From: Apostichopus californicus
Taxonomy: Eukaryota; Echinodermata; Holothuroidea; Aspidochirotida; Stichopodidae
Assembly (NCBI GenBank): GCA_020650975.1
Contig: JAIPMN010042072.1
Location: forward strand, 2,604-66,603
Length of the DNA stretch: 64,000 bases
Direction of reading: 5' to 3'
In this document: positions 53,667 to 64,000 of the stretch, in pieces
How positions within the stretch are numbered: position 1 is the first letter of the stretch
Layout: the number at the start of each line of letters is the position of its first letter
Notes under the pieces: model-generated
The model's input: only the letters and a program-made list of their open reading frames with translations
What the model was told of the DNA's origin: nothing
Databases searched by the model: none
Program-made: the position numbers and the translations under genes

Positions 53667-54718
53667 AACCCCCCCCCCCCCCCCTCGTTCTTCCCTTGGT
53701 CCTGACGACCTCATGTTGACCTATTTTCCATCAATTTCTTTAGTGCCATCTTCCACCTTCTACACCATGATCATTCAACTGTGTGCAGGCTGTACAGGTA
53801 TCTCTACATTTTGTATTACTGTACCGTACAGTAAATGTCTTTATTATTTCTGTCACTTTCTTGTCTCACTTTTTAAGGCCTAGAGTACCTAATTTGACAT
53901 GGCAGCTCTAAGAAGAGAGGAACTCCAGCTTCTATTTCTGTTCGGTACTTTCTGTTCATTTACTCAGTGTTGGGTTCCAATTTAATTACTCTACTTGCTA
54001 TTCTGTACTTCTTGGATTTTTTCTTTCAATAATACCTTTCAAGGATATTCTGTTTGTGTTGCTGTTTTATGTATTCCATGTCATAATACACTGAAAGTAA
54101 TGACTAGTTAATATGAAACTAATATTTAACGACCTGTTGACCACACTGATTGTAGTTCGCCAGCATCAGTGGGGCAGAAGTTAGCCCTAGTTGAAACTCA
54201 TCTCGTACTGATCTCTAGTATTCGCAATGCATTTTCTAAAGATCTAGGCTATAGTAGGGATGATGTTAGCAAGCAGCAGCTATTTTCTCCAAACTAGTGC
54301 AATAAACCGGCACAGCTGACTTTAAACACTCAAAAGCTGTACACTTAAATTTTCTTGAACTGGTTTTCACTTGTTTTTTAAAAGAAATTGTTATGAAGTG
54401 AAAAATGAACGAAAGAAAAGATGTATGTCTGTTTGATATGTAACTGCATTAATGTTAGAAACTTGCATGTTCCGCTAAAAAAATGTTCGTCAAATTTCAA
54501 CGGAAATCAAGGTGTAATAAGCTTATACAAGACTCAAGAGAGGAGGTACAGCTAGGATGTGGTTGCTTTGACTTCTGTATTCAGAGTGCCTGGTCACTGC
54601 TAGACAATTATACATACAACAGGAATCTAAATATATACATACCACCACAGAGATGTGGGTAGGAAGAGCCAGAGTGAACTAGTATTAGTTACACCTAGGG
54701 GGTTCTACAGTTACAATA
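53667..54718. other. No gene seen
   Basis: Begins with a long C-run (53669-53684). AT-rich noncoding otherwise. Confidence 0.45.
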
Positions 54719-54875
54719 ACATGATGCAATGAGGGTCACTTAAGCCTGGGAATGATCTCCAGATCAAGGTTGACAATTTCAGTATGTTACATCTCCTATT
54801 TTTCTGATGCAGTCATATATGATTTGAGTAAGGTTTCACTGTATATATCCATAGTATATAACATTTAAATCATCA
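54719..54875 (+). repeat. Inverted repeat block II, left arm
   Basis: Aligns to the complement of 59590-59745: CAATGAGGGTCACTTAAGCC, ATCTCCAGATCAAGGTT, TTTTTCTGATGCAGTCATAT and AGTATATAACATTTAAATCA. Confidence 0.8.
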
Positions 54876-54990
54876 AAAACAACTTTTCATTAATATAATG
54901 TATATTAAATATCTTATTAATGACTTGACTACACCTATGGACTAACTTCAACTAATATCAATGACAGTGCCCTGTTTACATTACATGTAT

Positions 54991-55538
54991 GGTGCTTTTA
55001 CACTAGATCCTGATCAGATCACCTGATGTTATCAGACCATCATATCTCCAACGTATGCATTGATCTGGAAGCACTTACACTTGAGTCGTAGGCTACTCGG
55101 ATCCTCCGCCGCTATTCACCGGACGTTGGTCAAAAAATCGTATTGGAAATGTGTCATGCGCAGCCGCGGATCACATAGCATGTATACTCCAAAACTTTCG
55201 TTGTCATTGTGTATATCCCTAGGGTGACAATACTACGATATGCACGGCCCACACGCACTCAGTCTAGAATTAGCACATGTATAATTTACAGGACTGGAAT
55301 TTCACGCGAGAATGCATGTGACGTACTAAGGTCACCGTATATCTCGGGTCACTGTGATGCGGAAGTGTTTATAATGAAAACTTGATCTCGACGTCCGGAT
55401 CAGATCCTGGTCTCTACCAGCATAAAAAAGGAGGATCAGATCCGGACCTGAACTGCGTTTACACCACAGCCGTGATATTGACGTCAGGATCAGATCCTAT
55501 AACGTCGAGATCTGATCCAGATCTAGTGTAAAAGCACC
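54991..55538. mobile_element. MITE with perfect 19-bp terminal inverted repeats (548 bp)
   Basis: Left end GGTGCTTTTACACTAGATC (54991-55009) and right end GATCTAGTGTAAAAGCACC (55520-55538) are perfect complements. The interior has many GGATCAGATCC and GACGTCAGGATC motifs in both orientations and no open frame. Target-site duplication was not recognised. It is presumably mobilised by a DNA transposase encoded elsewhere. A truncated relative lies at 59212-59425. Confidence 0.85.
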
Positions 55539-56937
55539 CTTAATCAACAGAGTTACATATCTTTTCGAAGGTAATTATTTTTATGGAACTCTAACACCAA
55601 CATTATTTCAGTACCTTTTTATGCAGCTTTTATACTACTACATTTTGTGTCACATGAGTAAAGAATTACAAGTCATTTTGGGCAGAATGTCAGCTGTCAC
55701 AAAAATCATATTGTCTTTATTATGCAGTTTTCACTGCCGCCTCATTATGACTTCATGAAATATCGTAGTCATAAGTTATGCGGCAATATTGACAGTCACA
55801 TAAGGACCAAACAAAGAAAATAATATATGCGGCAACATTATTGTCAAATAAGGACTAACGTAAATCTCACTCATTATGCGGCCATCTTTACTGCAGCAGA
55901 ATGAAATTCCGTTAACGGACGTACTCGTTATTCGGCAACATTGATTGCAGCATAATTAGTTTTTTTAGTGCGCGCTACAATATTGGGATTACTAGCCCGC
56001 TCCATCATAAACACGACTGGCTAGTGAATGCACACTCTCTTAATAGCAATCTCAAATTCGCTAAGTTCGCTACGCAGGAAAAACTCCAAACTCAGATTTG
56101 CAAAGAATTGTGGAGGCGAACAGTTAACTCTGCACACGTAAATAAAATAGATCTCCTTGAGTAGCATACTTATTCAAAACGATACGTAAAATTCTCTAGT
56201 TTGGTTCGTGCATGTTTCTCGAATTGAACAAGACAGGTAACATTTGAACGCATTAGAGTTTACAACATCCTGCAAAAAAGGTGCAAGCAACAAATGTTAT
56301 CGTATTTATCCGCAACGACTCGGCGTTATCTGTACTTTTTGAGCTCTTGCAACATATACACTTGTAACGTTAATATTGTGGCATGGCATTATATACTATG
56401 GCCATGTATGGCATATATTACGTGTTTTTGGATGATAATAAACCAGGGCCAGGAAATCGACTAATTAGCAGTTTTGAATAGACCAAAGGGTGTTACATTT
56501 ACCATGATAGAATATAGTCCTACATGTATTCGTTAGGTTAATCGTCCATTGTGCCTTCTGTGCAAACCACCGGATATGCTCGTAAAATTTCGCTAACTAA
56601 TGCAGTAACGTTAACAATAAAATGTTGTTCAATTTGACCAATTGTCCAGGACTCAATTTGACCAATTAGTGTCCAGGGCTCTGTGTATTCTCTGTCACGT
56701 CCGAAACAGGCGTGGTTCGTGATTGACAGCTTGGTTATGATGGTTTAGTCATCGGTTGCTTCGTGTATATTGCATGCACATGTCAGCTAGATTACTGTTT
56801 ATAAACACAACTACTGTTTATTACGCAATGTAGCCTAGCTTTGGTCTGCGTTAAACTTAAAGGACCAAACGCCGAACTTGCTTCATCGCGACCGAAATTA
56901 CTTCAAAAGGGTTGCAGTAACAAAGACGCCTCAATTA
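55539..56937. other. Noncoding; degenerate tandem motif at 55720-55960
   Basis: TTATGCGGCAA or TTATGCGGCC recurs at about 55776, 55826, 55874 and (as TTATTCGGCAA) 55928, each followed by an ATT..TTG-CA stretch, a spacing of roughly 50 bp. At 56635-56670 CAATTTGACCAATT-GTCCAGG is repeated. No gene seen. Confidence 0.45.
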
Positions 56938-57007
56938 GGTGAAGGTCAAAGTTAGTAAGTTTTCATATTCAATTGAATATGAAAACTTACTAACTTTGAC
57001 CTTCACC
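56938..57007. repeat. Perfect 70-bp palindrome without spacer
   Basis: 35-bp arms meeting at 56972/56973: GGTGAAGGTCAAAGTTAG, TAAGTTTTCATATTCAA, then the exact complement TTGAATATGAAAACTTA and onward to CACC at 57007. All 35 pairs match. The next pair outward (56937 A, 57008 A) does not. Confidence 0.97.
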
Positions 57008-58124
57008 ACGCACTACAATGACACGTGTTTGTATACAAATACAGTCCGAAATGGCGACCTTTCTGTGACGGCTGACAGACTGCCCAATTAAAAATTAAGC
57101 CCTGGTTATAATGCTTCGTATAAAGGACCTCACATAATGACTTGTTATTGTTGTTCTCGTTAAGCTACCCAAAATTTACTACCGTATAAGAATAAACGCT
57201 GCATAAACTGACTGAATAATGTCCGTTTGGGCGTTCCATATTTTGTTTGTGGGTAAAAACAGTGAGTTGGGGATTTCCAGTATCCCGTGCAGACCAACGA
57301 GTTGGTACCATAGGTTGTTGGTACAGACAGCTTGATAATGCAAGCGTACAGTATATAAGAACTTGTCCCAACTGGGTGCCATATCTCCCAACGAAAAGCG
57401 CAGATTACCTTAAGCCTTTATTCAGATCGATAAGTTTGTTCTCTTTTAGTATGGTCACAGCAACCGGTTTGGCGAAGGAGTAAAACCTTGAATGGTAAGA
57501 TATCTGAAACATTTTTCTGCCGATGGCGACTTGATTCTCGCTGAACATCATTAGGCTAGTGTTAGTACTAGTAGTATGCTACTTTTACGGCGATAGAATT
57601 CCGTTAAGGCCTAACGTGCGGATGGTGGTTTTACTACTGTACACATACGAAACAGAATAAGACCGTAATTTGAAATTGTAGAGCCTAACCTGTTCCGTAA
57701 TTGGATGCATATCGACTGCGTCGATAGTTAGATCCATTTACGAAACTTCGTCGGTCACTTAAGCTGTGTGCGGACTATAGTGAATGCTTTTCTGTTGAAA
57801 GTTAGTGTTACTTACATCGAGAGAGTGATGAAGGCAAAGGAGAGGTACTGAAATTCATTGAGAGATCAATGTGAATGCCTATGTTGAGTGAACCGTTAAG
57901 GGACCTTCCCACTAATGGGACAGAATCTTTTAGCCAGGGACGCAAAACCTTCAAATTGCGTGCGTCCTGCGGACCCAAACTTGTTTCGGAGGAAACAAAC
58001 CCAAAGCACACACACTCACAACTAGGCCTATGTAAAGCATAACAAACACTTTCTTGAATATCTTTCTTTGTCATATTGTATTGTATATTACTACTACTAC
58101 TAAGAGTAAAACAGTAATTACGCA
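57008..58124. other. No gene seen
   Basis: Open frames at 57165-57483 and 57808-58125 show no domain. Confidence 0.45.
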
Positions 58125-58215
58125 TTGCAAATCACAATTTGCACGACATGGTATTCAGGATGTCAGGACTAATTACAGACAATGGACCTCAATTTACAAG
58201 TGTTTTCTAATTTGT
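58125..58215 (+). mobile_element. Integrase catalytic-core fossil fragment
   Basis: A short plus-strand scrap whose pieces resemble the second half of an rve integrase core (the FARHGI and DNGPQFTS region). About 90 bp, broken. It may be related to the fossil at 39040-41415. Confidence 0.5.
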
Positions 58216-59211
58216 ATCAATTTCACGACATGTACAGACGATATGTATTGTAGGCATGTATATATTGTAATGAAGCGGTAAAAGTTTCACATTTTGTAAC
58301 TTTTGAAACTTGTATACATGGAATATATAATCTATCAGGTGCTTTGTTTTACCATGGTGTTCCCTTCGCTTGTGTATCTGCTCTTGTGGAGTTGTGACTT
58401 TCTGAAAGCCTTATATTATGGCAGCGAGACAGAGACATACCCAAAGCTTTATATTATGTGGATTTGGTTAATATTGCATCCACTGACTGGAAACAAATGA
58501 AGAAATACTGGAGATGTTGACAAATTTCACAAGGTAGTCATTTCAATTGCGGCAAGACCTCAATATCATACGGCACAGTATGTATACTGACCTATAATAG
58601 CAGCGAATCTTACAAAATATGACCAGACTTTGAGGCAGTTCAGCCATAATTTACTTAATTGAAGAATTGCTACCCAAAATGAGTTAACAAATGTGTGAAC
58701 AATTCTAAGAACCATTTCTTTCTCTTGTAGAGCTGCATGTTTATTGGAAGAAGGAAGTTAATAAATGGTTCACTTTCTTACAAGAAGTACTTGGAAAGTT
58801 GTTTGTTATTGTTTCGCTACACAGTACACTCTGCACTCACAGGGTGACCTACAGGTAAGTTAATGAGCTTTTACGCATCAGGTTTTTCTGGTCAGTGAGA
58901 ATCTGCTAACTTTGACATCAAATTTCTCTAAATTACTGTCTCTTTCGACTAAACGGAAACCACAGTATTGTTTGTGTACTAAAATACTTTAGTATGAGGC
59001 CCAAAAAGAGACATTATTTTCCGCCTCCAGCTATGCATTGGAAAATAATTTTTAAGGTTGAAAGAAATCTTTTCAAGCATTCATGTTGCTGCTGTTGAAA
59101 AGAGCGAACTGCAAATTGCAAAACGGTGTTCTCTAAGCAGAAAAGGCTAGGGTTTACTTCTCCTTGAAGTGTGAGAACAAAGACTATTTACATTGGCATT
59201 TAAGGACAACT
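58216..59211. other. No gene seen
   Basis: AT-rich noncoding. Confidence 0.45.
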
Positions 59212-59425
59212 GGTGCTTTTACACTAGATCAGTATCAGATCTCGACGTCAGGATCTGTAGTGTAAACATAGTTCAGATCTGGATCTGATCCTCCTATTTT
59301 GATGCTGGCAGAGACCAGGACCTGATCCGGATGTTGAGATCAATATTTCAATGTAAACACTCTCGCATCAACAGTGACCCTAGATATATGGTGACCGCAT
59401 TATGTCACCTGCGTTGTTCCCGTTT
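59212..59425 (-). mobile_element. Truncated copy of the 548-bp MITE
   Basis: Starts with the same 19-bp terminus GGTGCTTTTACACTAGATC (59212-59230) and aligns in inverse orientation to about 55325-55538. The opposite terminus is absent. Confidence 0.75.
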
Positions 59426-59589
59426 GATCGCTGGATATTTTATCCCTAATTTACTGTGATCGTTCATAGAAATTTGTAGAAGCTATTAAGTTTATTTGAA
59501 ATTCGTCATACATCATTTACATGGCATGTGATCCCAGTTTGCATCTGTCCTTGGTTCCATCCACCTGCCCTTCGTACAGATGATTTAAA

Positions 59590-59745
59590 TGTTATATACT
59601 ATGGATATAAACAGTGAAACCTTACTCAAATCATATATGACTGCATCAGAAAAATGGGAGATGTAACATGTATGTTACATACTGAATGTAAACCTTGATC
59701 TGGAGATATTCCCAGGCTTAAGTGACCCTCATTGCATGACTTTGC
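59590..59745 (-). repeat. Inverted repeat block II, right arm
   Basis: Complement of 54719-54875, see there. Confidence 0.8.
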
Positions 59746-59769
59746 AATTCCGCCATTTGTCGCAGATAC

Positions 59770-60100
59770 TTCTAGACTGTAACCCTGTAAACATAAAAGT
59801 GAATTTTCAACAAAATTTTTCAGGAAGAAATTTGACTATAAATCAATGTCTTCAATTAACGGTATTTTTGGGACTTAATCATGTATCGAGAAAATCAGTT
59901 TGTGTTTGAACAATTTTTCACATATTCTGAGTCCAGATGGTAAGACCAAGTTCAACAACATGTGTTTGGGAATCCTAATGTGTTGTTCGCTTTCAAAGTT
60001 AGGTCTTAAACCACATCTCTCATTAATTTTTTTCTTTCGTTCAGAAGATTTACTCCTGCACGTTCCCATTCGTATCCTCTCTTGGCTATGTCATCTGTGT
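59770..60100 (-). repeat. Inverted repeat block I, right arm
   Basis: Complement of 53245-53575, see there. Confidence 0.8.
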
Positions 60101-62329
60101 ACTACTCTTGGCTTGGATTACATGACTTGTTAAATTCTCCAAAGATGTATCAATAACTATGGAACTGCCCTTCTCTAACTTGTCCTTTTAAAATTTTCAT
60201 CAGTGTCATGACAATATCAATTCAAATAGTTGCCAGTATTTGCATAGTCTGCAACTGCAATTTTTTTTTTGCCAGACAAGCAAATATACCAAAATTTGCT
60301 AGGGGCCATCTCCCCCTGGACACCCACAAGGGGTTCCATCCCTTGACCCACCAGAGTCCTAAGACGGGCCCCTGAACCACCCCTCTATTATGGAAATCGG
60401 CAGTTGTGGAGCTCCCTGTCTCATCTACTAAGGTAAATCATATTTGATTTGAGAATCACAGGGTAAGGATGGTTCAAGACTCAGCTTCCATTGCTAAGAA
60501 CAAGGTGTTATCCTTCTTGCAAGAGGTTTTTTCCCCCAGAGATCAAACCGATGTTGTCCATCACCGAAGATAAGCTTTGGTACCCAGCCAAGTGACTAGC
60601 TTACCTATATCCATTCTTGTCTCCCTCCCTGGAGGTGAACACGACCGGATGGAGTAGCGGTCATTACAGACTCATAGTCATTTAGCCTCAAGGTTAACTC
60701 AATCCATAAAGTTGTGAGGTTTTAAGGGCACATTTCAGGGATCACTAAGGTGACTCTGGTGCCTTTTAGCGGTGAGTTGAAGGTTTGGAAATGGAATAAT
60801 TTAAATGTAATTGAATATGATCGAATTGTCATCAAATGCATGTTTCCATTGTTAGAGGTTATAGTACATGAGTTAGAAAGAGTATATAGGCTATATGAGT
60901 AACCCACCGGTAGTGGGTGCTAAAACACATGAGATCATGTAATGCATTTTCAAATGTTTTGCATCCTACAGGTTCACTTAAAAATTGAAGAGAGTTGATT
61001 CTCAGAGTTCAATTTATTGGTGAGAGTAGCCTCCATACAGAGAGGCCACTCCAGGTATAGGCCTGGGAAGTCACTTTGAGAAGGGGAGAAGGATTGACCG
61101 GAGAGGTCTGGACATACAGTAGAAGGCCCAAAGGCTACCAGCTCATTCTAGGCACTGTATAATGAGAGTGCTAAGGTTGTGGGAGACAGATCTATAAGCT
61201 TGTCACTCATAGATATTCAAACTGGTAAGTTTTGGAATATTCGTAAGAGACAGATTTGTCATATTGTATCAACTGAAGTTGGTGTGATGATGAAATTGGA
61301 TGATGACATCATATACAAAACATTTATTTTTCTTTAAGCCAGACATCATCTATAGTGCCAATTGGGCTAAAGATATTAAATAATGTCAGTCACTAATATC
61401 AGTTTAATTCTGCTTTTAATCCCGTTCAAACTATTGTTTTCTGACAAAGAAAACTGACAACTTTGTGTCAACACAACAATTCATATAAGGAGTTTATGTA
61501 ACATGATTGTTCAAAGAAGATGGTGAGATCATCCTCATACAAAGTCTTGAAAGCCTGGTCATATTTTCCTACAAATTGTTGCAGCAAGAGAACAACCAAA
61601 TATTTTACTCCTGAAAACGATGACCTCAAATCACATAATTTTCTGCAATTTAATATTCAAACTCAGGGACTCTGTAAATGTTGCAAGAATCCAGTTGTTA
61701 TTCAGCCGTGATTCTAAGAAAAATTTGGCTTCATAAAATTTAACAGGTCGCTATGCGAAGTTATTTCAAATTAAGAACATATTCCAACAGTATCGAAGAA
61801 AACATTCTCGCAATTTCGACACATTTTATTCGTGAAATGTATTTCACTTGTAGGATGTGTAAAGTTGAGACTAGTTTTAAGCATCTTTGCTTACTACACT
61901 GTTTAGGTACAGCGAAATGAGCCATGTCCAAAACTAAAACAGCCTACTTTAGACCGAAAAAGTCCCAATTTTTTTTTTGGGGGGGGGGGGGGGATTATGA
62001 AGAAAAATATGATAATCAAGCAGACGAAATTCCCTTACGTTCTCATCACTTTTTATTTCAACATAAATTGCAGTACTAAGACCACAGATAGAACTAACTT
62101 GGACGTCCATTGACATACTGTACACAGTGAAACACATGCATGTATCTTGTTTTCCTCATTACTTGTTATATTTTACAAACAGTTACTATAAATTATGATA
62201 TCACATATGTAAAACTTTGTGGCCAATGTCACCAAGTGGTCACTGAATTAAAATAGAAGAACCCATGTATAGAAGAGCTACTGTACCAATTGAGTCATAA
62301 GATTCTTGTGAGTATGAATTTCTACATAC
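60101..62329. other. No gene seen; 5' flank of the second Ig gene
   Basis: 60295-60420 is a GC-richer phrase (GGGGCCATCTCCCCCTGGAC and following) that looks repeat-derived. A G-run lies at 61979-61994. The open frames show no domains. Confidence 0.4.
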
Positions 62330-62506
62330 AGTGTGTACATTTGTGTGATGCTTGTAAAAGCAATAGGGAATATGTTTGCAGATGTTGCATTTTGAAAGTG
62401 GCTGCCCCAAGATGATGTATCTTTTTCATCTTCTTACGAAGTCATTCTCATCACATAGAAATGAAGTAATGATTTAAATCTTTTCTTTTTTGTTTATATA
62501 CAGAAC
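62330..62506 (+). promoter_or_regulatory. Conserved 5' flank of the second Ig receptor gene
   Basis: Inverse match to 25090-25262. Ends TTTGTTTATATACAG-AAC before the ATG, a good splice-acceptor context, so it may be the end of a 5'UTR intron as well as promoter-proximal DNA. Confidence 0.6.
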
Positions 62507-62573
62507 ATGGCACAGAGCAAGGTTCTATTGTGTTTCTTCAATGTTGTTCTCCTCTTTCAATTTTTGAATACAA
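62507..62573 (+). CDS. Signal-peptide exon of a second Ig receptor gene (partial)
   Basis: ATG at 62507. 67 nt: MAQSKVLLCFFNVVLLFQFL then NT and one base of the next codon, phase 1, donor GTAAGTAC at 62574. It has the same MAQSK start, a hydrophobic core and the same exon phase as the minus-strand gene's exon 1 at 25017-25089, and its flank and intron align too. The remaining exons lie beyond the right edge. Too short for open-frame tracks, so easily missed. Confidence 0.8.
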
Positions 62574-64000
62574 GTAAGTACCTTTTTATTTTAAACCATC
62601 TAATATGAGTTACAGATGACATGAGCCCAGGCATCATTTCTAGAAGTATGTTCATGCTGATTTTTGCTATTGAGGTTTAGTTGTACAAATACAGTCTGGA
62701 ATTTTCTATTTACTGCCAGGGTAAGACCAGTTATGTCATTTAAAGTGGTTACATTTGGCATAACAAATTTCACATTCCCCACACCTCAACAAAACTTTGA
62801 AGATATTTATTCATGTAAAATATGAAATAAATTTAAGCATTGCAGGTTCTTTGACACACAGTGTGGGTATGAATTGGACGAATGAATTTATTAATATGAG
62901 ATGCTTGGTGATGTTGTTCATCATGCAAACTTACTAGCTGTTAAAGATGGTAGCAATGAGAGTGGGACTTTACAGTCACATTTTTTTGTTCATTTTGTTT
63001 CATTTATTTATTCATTCCAGTATAAATATAACATTTATATAGAGGAGTCAAAATACATTAACAGGAAGAATAACTAATATAAAAGGAACATAATAAAATA
63101 GTTAAGATGATAGGATATCATATAACATACATCTACACATACAAAAGTTAATACATAACACAATAACAACATACTATAACAAACATTCTAAGTGCGTGGA
63201 TTGAATGTATAAAGCAACACATTATATAAAAGAGTTTCACTAAACTTGACATTGACAGTGTGAATTGCAGTTTGACTCACTTTTCAACAATTATGCTAAA
63301 GTTTAGAAGCATGAACACAACAATAATAAAATCAAGAAGGAACACAATGTTTCAATAACAGAAACTTTGCAAAGAGCAAACTTTAGTATTAAGTTAATTT
63401 TACATAGCTGCAACATTGTATTACTGTAAGCTATCATACCATTACATGTATATATGTTTACATTGGACACCAAAGATTCTGCGTGTTAATTCAAAAGGAA
63501 ATATATTGGGAAAGAAATTCAGAACTCTACGAAAAACTCAAACTTTGTTAGTTTCATGAATATGCAAATAAAATAATGTTGGTAAAGGTTATACTATTTT
63601 GATATCACTGAAGTTAAAACCTGTCCACCGCGTATGAACTACTGTACACGTCCTCCACAAATAGTTCTGTATTTAAGACCATGGTTAAATTAGGGCCACT
63701 AAATATTTGATTATTTGCTTTGTTACAGTCAAGGAGATGTAACCTTACCTTTGTTTAAATGGCACTTGATGTGCATCAATTTGTGCAATTACTGTCCTAA
63801 CCATTCGAATTCAACAAAAATTAAAAATTTCTGTGAACAGTATTAATTTACAGGTTCTCATAGAAAATGTGGCAAGGAACCACTGAGCATGTTGGCCAAG
63901 AAACGGGGCGAATTTTTGTAAATATGTTATCATCTGATCCTTTGAATGTTAGTATTTAATGTTTATATGGGTCATTCTGTGTCAAGTCACAGATGGCTGT
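62574..64000 (+). other. Intron 1 of the second Ig receptor gene (incomplete)
   Basis: From 63000 on it aligns to the complement of 15425-16390. 62574-63000 shows no clear match in the first gene, whose equivalent part is replaced by transposons. Since 15425 lies about 549 bp from the first gene's V exon, the V exon here is expected at about 64550 in window coordinates. Confidence 0.7.

Noticed and set aside
59875-60069. 64-residue minus frame with basic and hydrophobic parts
   Set aside because: It lies in inverted repeat block I and is not an open frame in the other arm at 53245-53575, so it is most likely repeat sequence.

Overview
The window is animal nuclear DNA: AT-rich, sparse in genes, with phase-1 immunoglobulin (Ig) exons, GT-AG introns, several LINE clades, a Penelope-like fossil, Ty3/Gypsy-like fossils, MITEs and minisatellites. 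The element mix, the many TAGGCCTA octamers and the style of the Ig gene suggest a marine deuterostome, most likely an echinoderm and perhaps a sea cucumber. That assignment is inference. A 10-N assembly gap lies at 53648-53657.

The main gene is on the minus strand between 25089 and 7694. It can be assembled by eye into a signal-peptide exon, a V-like Ig exon, three related Ig exons, a stalk exon and a second exon, with one transmembrane helix split across the last two. Every internal boundary is phase 1, and the joined frame is 1524 nt (507 residues plus stop). It reads as a type I membrane Ig receptor with a very short basic tail. A paralogous signal-peptide exon lies on the plus strand at 62507-62573. 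Its 5' flank and its intron 1 (63000-64000) align to the minus-strand gene, so two paralogues stand head to head about 37 kb apart. The second gene's V exon should begin roughly 550 bp past the right end of the window.

Left to right: 1-4.2 kb holds dispersed repeats, a Gypsy fossil, a 206-bp tandem array and a jockey/CR1-like LINE remnant. 5.2-10.7 kb holds a repeat family whose core is TGACCTTTGACCT, interleaved with the 3' exons of the Ig gene. 10.8-14.9 kb holds the Ig exons. 15-25 kb is intron 1, swollen by two LINEs, more copies of that repeat and a higher-order minisatellite. 26-29.5 kb holds an RTE-like LINE tail, a hAT-like transposase scrap and a 2-kb element with terminal inverted repeats. 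29.5-46 kb is mostly noncoding, with paired dispersed repeats, integrase fossils and a foldback element. 46-48.4 kb has inverted copies of the TGACCTTTGACCT repeat. 51.2-53 kb is a Penelope-like fossil. 53.2-60.1 kb has inverted repeat blocks around a MITE and a perfect 70-bp palindrome. The last 2 kb begins the second Ig gene.

No rRNA, intact tRNA, CRISPR array or prokaryotic feature was seen. Repeat extents were judged by eye and are approximate.
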